64,000 bases of DNA from Archilochus colubris (Eukaryota; Chordata; Aves; Apodiformes; Trochilidae), in the NCBI GenBank assembly GCA_023079485.1, contig CM041084.1, positions 133,454,792-133,518,791 of the forward strand. Direction: 5' to 3'. Of this stretch, positions 60,061-64,000 are shown piece by piece. Both the position numbers and the translations under genes were made by a program. The notes beneath the pieces were generated by a model, which saw only the letters and a list, made by a program, of their open reading frames with translations, did not search any database and had not been told where the DNA came from. The number at the start of each line of letters is the position of its first letter. Positions within the stretch are counted from its first letter, which is position 1.

Positions 60061-63000
60061 CCCTGAGCTGCATGTAGCTTTGAGAAACCTTGTCATGCTC
60101 ATTTCACTCCCTCTTTTTGTTTTTCCTTTTTTTGTTGGTTTTTTTGTTTTCTTTTTTTTTCCCGTGTTGTTTGATAACTCAGTCTTACTTCTTTCTTTCA
60201 TCCTTGGGGTTTTTTCCCTCCTTTACTTCTGTGTTTCTAAAATCTGATCTTGCATATTCCAAAGCCTCTTGTTGCAATGCCACTTCCATTGTCCTGGGAA
60301 GATGACTCTTGAAGTTCTGAAGTATAACTTCAGCAAAGGATTTTTAGTTGTTTCTAGCCACAGCTCTACTTGGCAACGGTATTGTAGAGCTGGTAAAGTA
60401 CAGACAAGATGAAACAAGGGAGCAACCAAGAATTTCCAATTGAATTTTGCTCTGGTTCTGGTTCTTTAACTCCTCATAGTACCAGCCACACAAACCCCAC
60501 AGTCCCATTTGATTTCTGTGCTGCCCACTCACAGCCTGTTTGTGCTGCAGGTATCAATGGACCATTGCTCCTTGGCTGGGGTGCTGGACCCGCTGTGCCT
60601 GACTTAATAAGCCCCATGGGACCTGGGCTGCTGTGGGGCAGGTGCAAAAGTTGGGCACAGAGCATGGGTCTGGCATGGCTGGCACAAAGCCAGGTTTCAT
60701 AAATGTAGTTGGATTCAGGCTGATTCTGTGCTGGGTGTTTCCATTCCTTTCTACCTCTTGACACTTCTGGACTGTGCCAGCTACGTTCTGACAAAAGCAG
60801 ATGTACTCTTTCCAGAGCAGAGCTGGCCCTAGCTTTTCATTCATGTGGTGCTGTGCCTGAGCTAATACATTGTGTTAGGCCCAATCTGGCTGTTCATCCA
60901 TGTCCTGGACAATCTGACCACAGATAAATGAAATCTGACTGTACAGTGTTTACCATTCCATCTTGACACCTCAGAACTTTTGACTGTGTTTGTCACCATA
61001 ATATTCCTCTGAAGCCGAGAAGCATCAGCATCCTCAGTTTGCAAACAGAAAACTGAGTTACAAAGAGGCTGAAGTCAAAAAGAGCCTGAAATCAAAAGGG
61101 ATGTGACTGTCAAAACTTAATCCTGAGTTTTCTAGGTTCTTGGACAGTGGTGGCCTTTACGTTTATCTACTGTACAGTAGCTTAACCTTTAGTATGAAAT
61201 GTAAAAGTTTTTAAAAATCACACTATATAAGAATATCTTCTGATGTCAAATCTTTATCATAACTGCCAATCCAATTGTGTACTGAGCATATCATACGTTT
61301 CAGTGTTGTTATAATCCACGAGTTACAGATATTACATTCAACTAATTAATACAGACCTAAGTAGTATGGCAGTCAAGGTCATTCTAGCTCAGTGTCAGTG
61401 GTCCCCAAGTGGATTTGGAGTAGATGCTGTGGGAAAGAGTGCAAAAAATAAGGCATGTTTTGTGGTTTGTGGTCTTTATTTTCCCCAGTCTACTTACAAA
61501 GCGAAACTTTCCAAAGGAGATGTATGTACGTATATAAAACTTGTTGCAAAAGAGGAAGAATGTTATTTTAGTGGAGGGCGTTTACAGGCAACTGGAGTTT
61601 TCCAAGATGTGTGTTCCTATAACCCCTCCAACTTCATGTGACAGATTGTGTGCAGCAGACAGATGAGATTGAGGCTTTTTGCACCAGCAGGATCTTTAGA
61701 GTACATGATTACTATTTTCTGATGTAGAAAAAAAAAGCGTACCACCACCTCATAGATCCTTCTGAGCTTCATTGCAAGGGACAGAGAGATCAGACTACAA
61801 GAGGAAGGGGAAATCAAACAGAAGTGTTAACTACACCTCTGTGATGACTCCAGGAATGGATGTTCTTTACTTTTTTTCATATCTACAAACCCATAGTAAT
61901 GGGGCCTTGGATCTACAACAGTTACCTGGAGATGAGTGTGCAAACAGTGATACCAGGGCCTCCCCATTAATACAAATCCATTTCTGGATGTGTCTGTAAT
62001 ATATAAAATTAGAAATGGACTTTCAGAAAGGTGCCCTGCTGACACTGAAGGTGACTGAGATCTACAGAGTGTAGAACTGGGTTTCAGGGGAAATAAGACA
62101 CTTCCTTGTTTCTTAAGCAAAGACCGCATGTCACACTTCTCCAGCTTAGTCTCCTTTGAAGGTTCCACAAACCTGGAAAATGAATACGAGGAATGTATCT
62201 CCAAGTGAAATTCCTAGTCTTTGAGAGCACTAAACCTCAGCACTGGTTTCTTCTTGCATGCAGCTGGGGAAACAGTAGTCCAGGGGGATGCAGAAAGCCT
62301 GCAGTTAATGTTTGGGGAGCTGGCTGGGATTTCAGTGTCCAGTGCAAGCCAGGCAGGCTGGACCACCCGCATAATGCCTGGCAGCACTAGCCCTGGGCTA
62401 GCATCCTGTCGTGCCATGTAAGTACAGGGCATAGCTACGTCCTTGGGACTGCTTGATGGGCTTTATAACAAGGGACAGGCAACAAGGAGCATCTGCAGAG
62501 AGTGACAGACTGGTGGTCTGTAACAGGCAGGCGGATGAGCCAGAGTGCCTTTCTCAAGACTTTGGTAGGAAACACAGCTATGATAACATAAAAGAATGTA
62601 ATTAATAATTTTTTTTTTTTTTTTAGTATTTTATCAAAAGCTGATGGGCTGTTACGGAGACAGTATGAAAGCACCTGAATGAAAGATCCAGATTTTGAGA
62701 AATGGAGACGTGCATCCTTGGTCAGTTGGCAACTGCAGGTCAACTGTCAGTATTGCATGAGGTCTGATAGGCAAGAAGTGGTTTCAAAGAGAAGTCCAGC
62801 ACTTATGCTTCCTATTATGAGGAAGAATCAGCAGAAATATGCAAGAGCATTGCAATCAAAGCTAATGGCCAGTAACACAATGCTAGATTGACAGCAGGCT
62901 AAGTTGGATTTTAATTCACAGAATACAATGCTACAAAGAGCAAGATACTTGGCAATAAGAATCTGGATCATAGTTTTGACACTGTGATTGATGGAAAGTT

Positions 63001-64000
63001 GATGTTTTAAAATAGTCTGAATGGAAAGTATATTCTTTCTAGATATTAATTTGATTGTAAAATCTGCAAGTAAGTCTCAGATGATTACTTGTCACAATTG
63101 CAGAAATAATATCTGAATTCTTGATTTCAGAAAGACTGCAGAAATATAGAGGAAAGAAGAGACACATTGAAAAAACTAGTTAGCCCCTGCTAGACAACTG
63201 CAAGATGAGTGAGGATAATCAGAGTATCCCCTTCAGGAATGATAACAGGAAAAAAAGTCTAAGGAAGGAGAACAAGAGGAACGACAGAGCTAACAGAGGA
63301 CAAGAAATCAAGCACGTAGCTAGCTGTTATGCTGGTATATCCATCAAGAAGAATGAAGGTAACTTTGAGATATAATTAAGAAAAAGTAATTATAGATTTT
63401 GAAAATAATTATGTCAAGGGATCAAAAAACAAATCAGTCTAAGGAGCCTGGAACATCATTATAGTCAGAGGAAAAAGGATCAGGCAGCTTGAGAAGCAGA
63501 GGAAGGAAAAGTTCTGGGGTAGATTCTGTAGAGTATGGTAGATCTTTGTATCTGTAGTCCCATGGAAATCAAGAGGAACTCAGCGTGGCCATGGCACTCT
63601 GTGTGTACCAGCATGCAACACTTCAGCACTAATGAACACTGTGCATTCCAGAGGGGCTTGGTCAAAGAAAGAAACTGGCAAAATTCTCAGAAAATATGGA
63701 CATGCACTTATGAACATGGTCATAGAAAGAATGCATTAGTCAAGGCCCAAGAAGATGATGTGACAATGATTGAAATACTAGATGATGAGAGTCTGGGCAG
63801 CAGCTTTAGATGTGAGGATAGCCAGGCAGGGGTGTATTTTATGTATATTATTCAACAGTCTCAGCAGCCAAATTAATGTACTTGAACAGTGCTGAGATGA
63901 TTCATTACACACTGTTCAGAAATCATGTTATTTTATAGTTCTGTTCATTGAAAATTCAGTTTTATGTGCTCTGCTCCACAGAGGTTTCTCTCACTGAAGG
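60061..64000. other. 5' flank of RSPO2, no gene recognised
   Basis: Beyond a T-rich stretch at 60115-60165 the sequence is AT-rich with a T18-class run at 62607-62624. Frames of up to 125 codons occur (for example 61827-62204 minus and 63535-63876 plus), but none shows a domain or clear splice context. No CR1 tail, LTR or RNA gene was recognised. Confidence 0.5.
62607..62624. repeat. Poly(T) tract
   Basis: A run of about 16-18 T residues between TTAATAA and AGTATTTTATC, with no element attached that I can recognise. Confidence 0.85.

Noticed and set aside
59532..60201. 170- and 221-codon minus-strand frames upstream of RSPO2
   Set aside because: They fall in the promoter, overlap each other, and lack any recognisable domain.
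59014..60247. 295- and 320-codon plus-strand frames in the CpG island
   Set aside because: Stop codons are rare in GC-rich DNA. The products are Arg/Pro/Ala-rich with no domain, overlap one another in different frames, and run opposite to a known gene.

Overview
The window reads as nuclear DNA of a bird. It is AT-rich and gene-poor, littered with 5'-truncated CR1 LINEs whose 3' ends carry the avian TCTATGATTCTATG-type tail, and holds one solo LTR of the kind common in avian endogenous retroviruses plus faint MIR-type SINEs. The species cannot be fixed from this sequence. There is no bacterial or phage content and no CRISPR array, and I found no new multi-gene system.

One protein-coding gene is supported: the 5' half of R-spondin 2 (RSPO2), on the minus strand. 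The first coding exon (58986-59079) encodes the signal peptide and a basic linker. It sits in a CpG island (about 58195-60010) that also holds the likely promoter. The second coding exon (6356-6544) encodes furin-like repeat 1, the part of the ligand that contacts ZNRF3/RNF43. Both exons have consensus splice sites with matching phase (1/1), and together they give a continuous 94-residue N-terminus. The remaining exons (second furin repeat, thrombospondin repeat, basic tail) must lie beyond position 1, outside the window.

Layout: 1-6355 is the start of the intron after the furin-1 exon. 6545-58985 is a 52.4 kb intron. It carries nine CR1 fragments of several ages, a solo LTR (28965-29748), two perfect pentanucleotide arrays ((AGCCC)n at 28068-28169 and (AATGG)n at 32387-32456), an (AT)n tract, many A/T homopolymers, two ancient SINE-like copies and a few stretches that may be conserved regulatory DNA. 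58195-60010 is the promoter CpG island. 60061-64000 is 5' flank with no recognised gene.

Open frames of up to 320 codons inside the CpG island, and many of 60-140 codons elsewhere, are judged chance frames or repeat remnants. Only 283 bases (0.4%) of the window are confidently protein-coding. The most checkable points are the G-quadruplex-prone pentamer array on the RSPO2 sense strand, the direct CR1 copies flanking the furin-1 exon, the antisense solo LTR with intact-looking signals, and candidate enhancers in the large intron.
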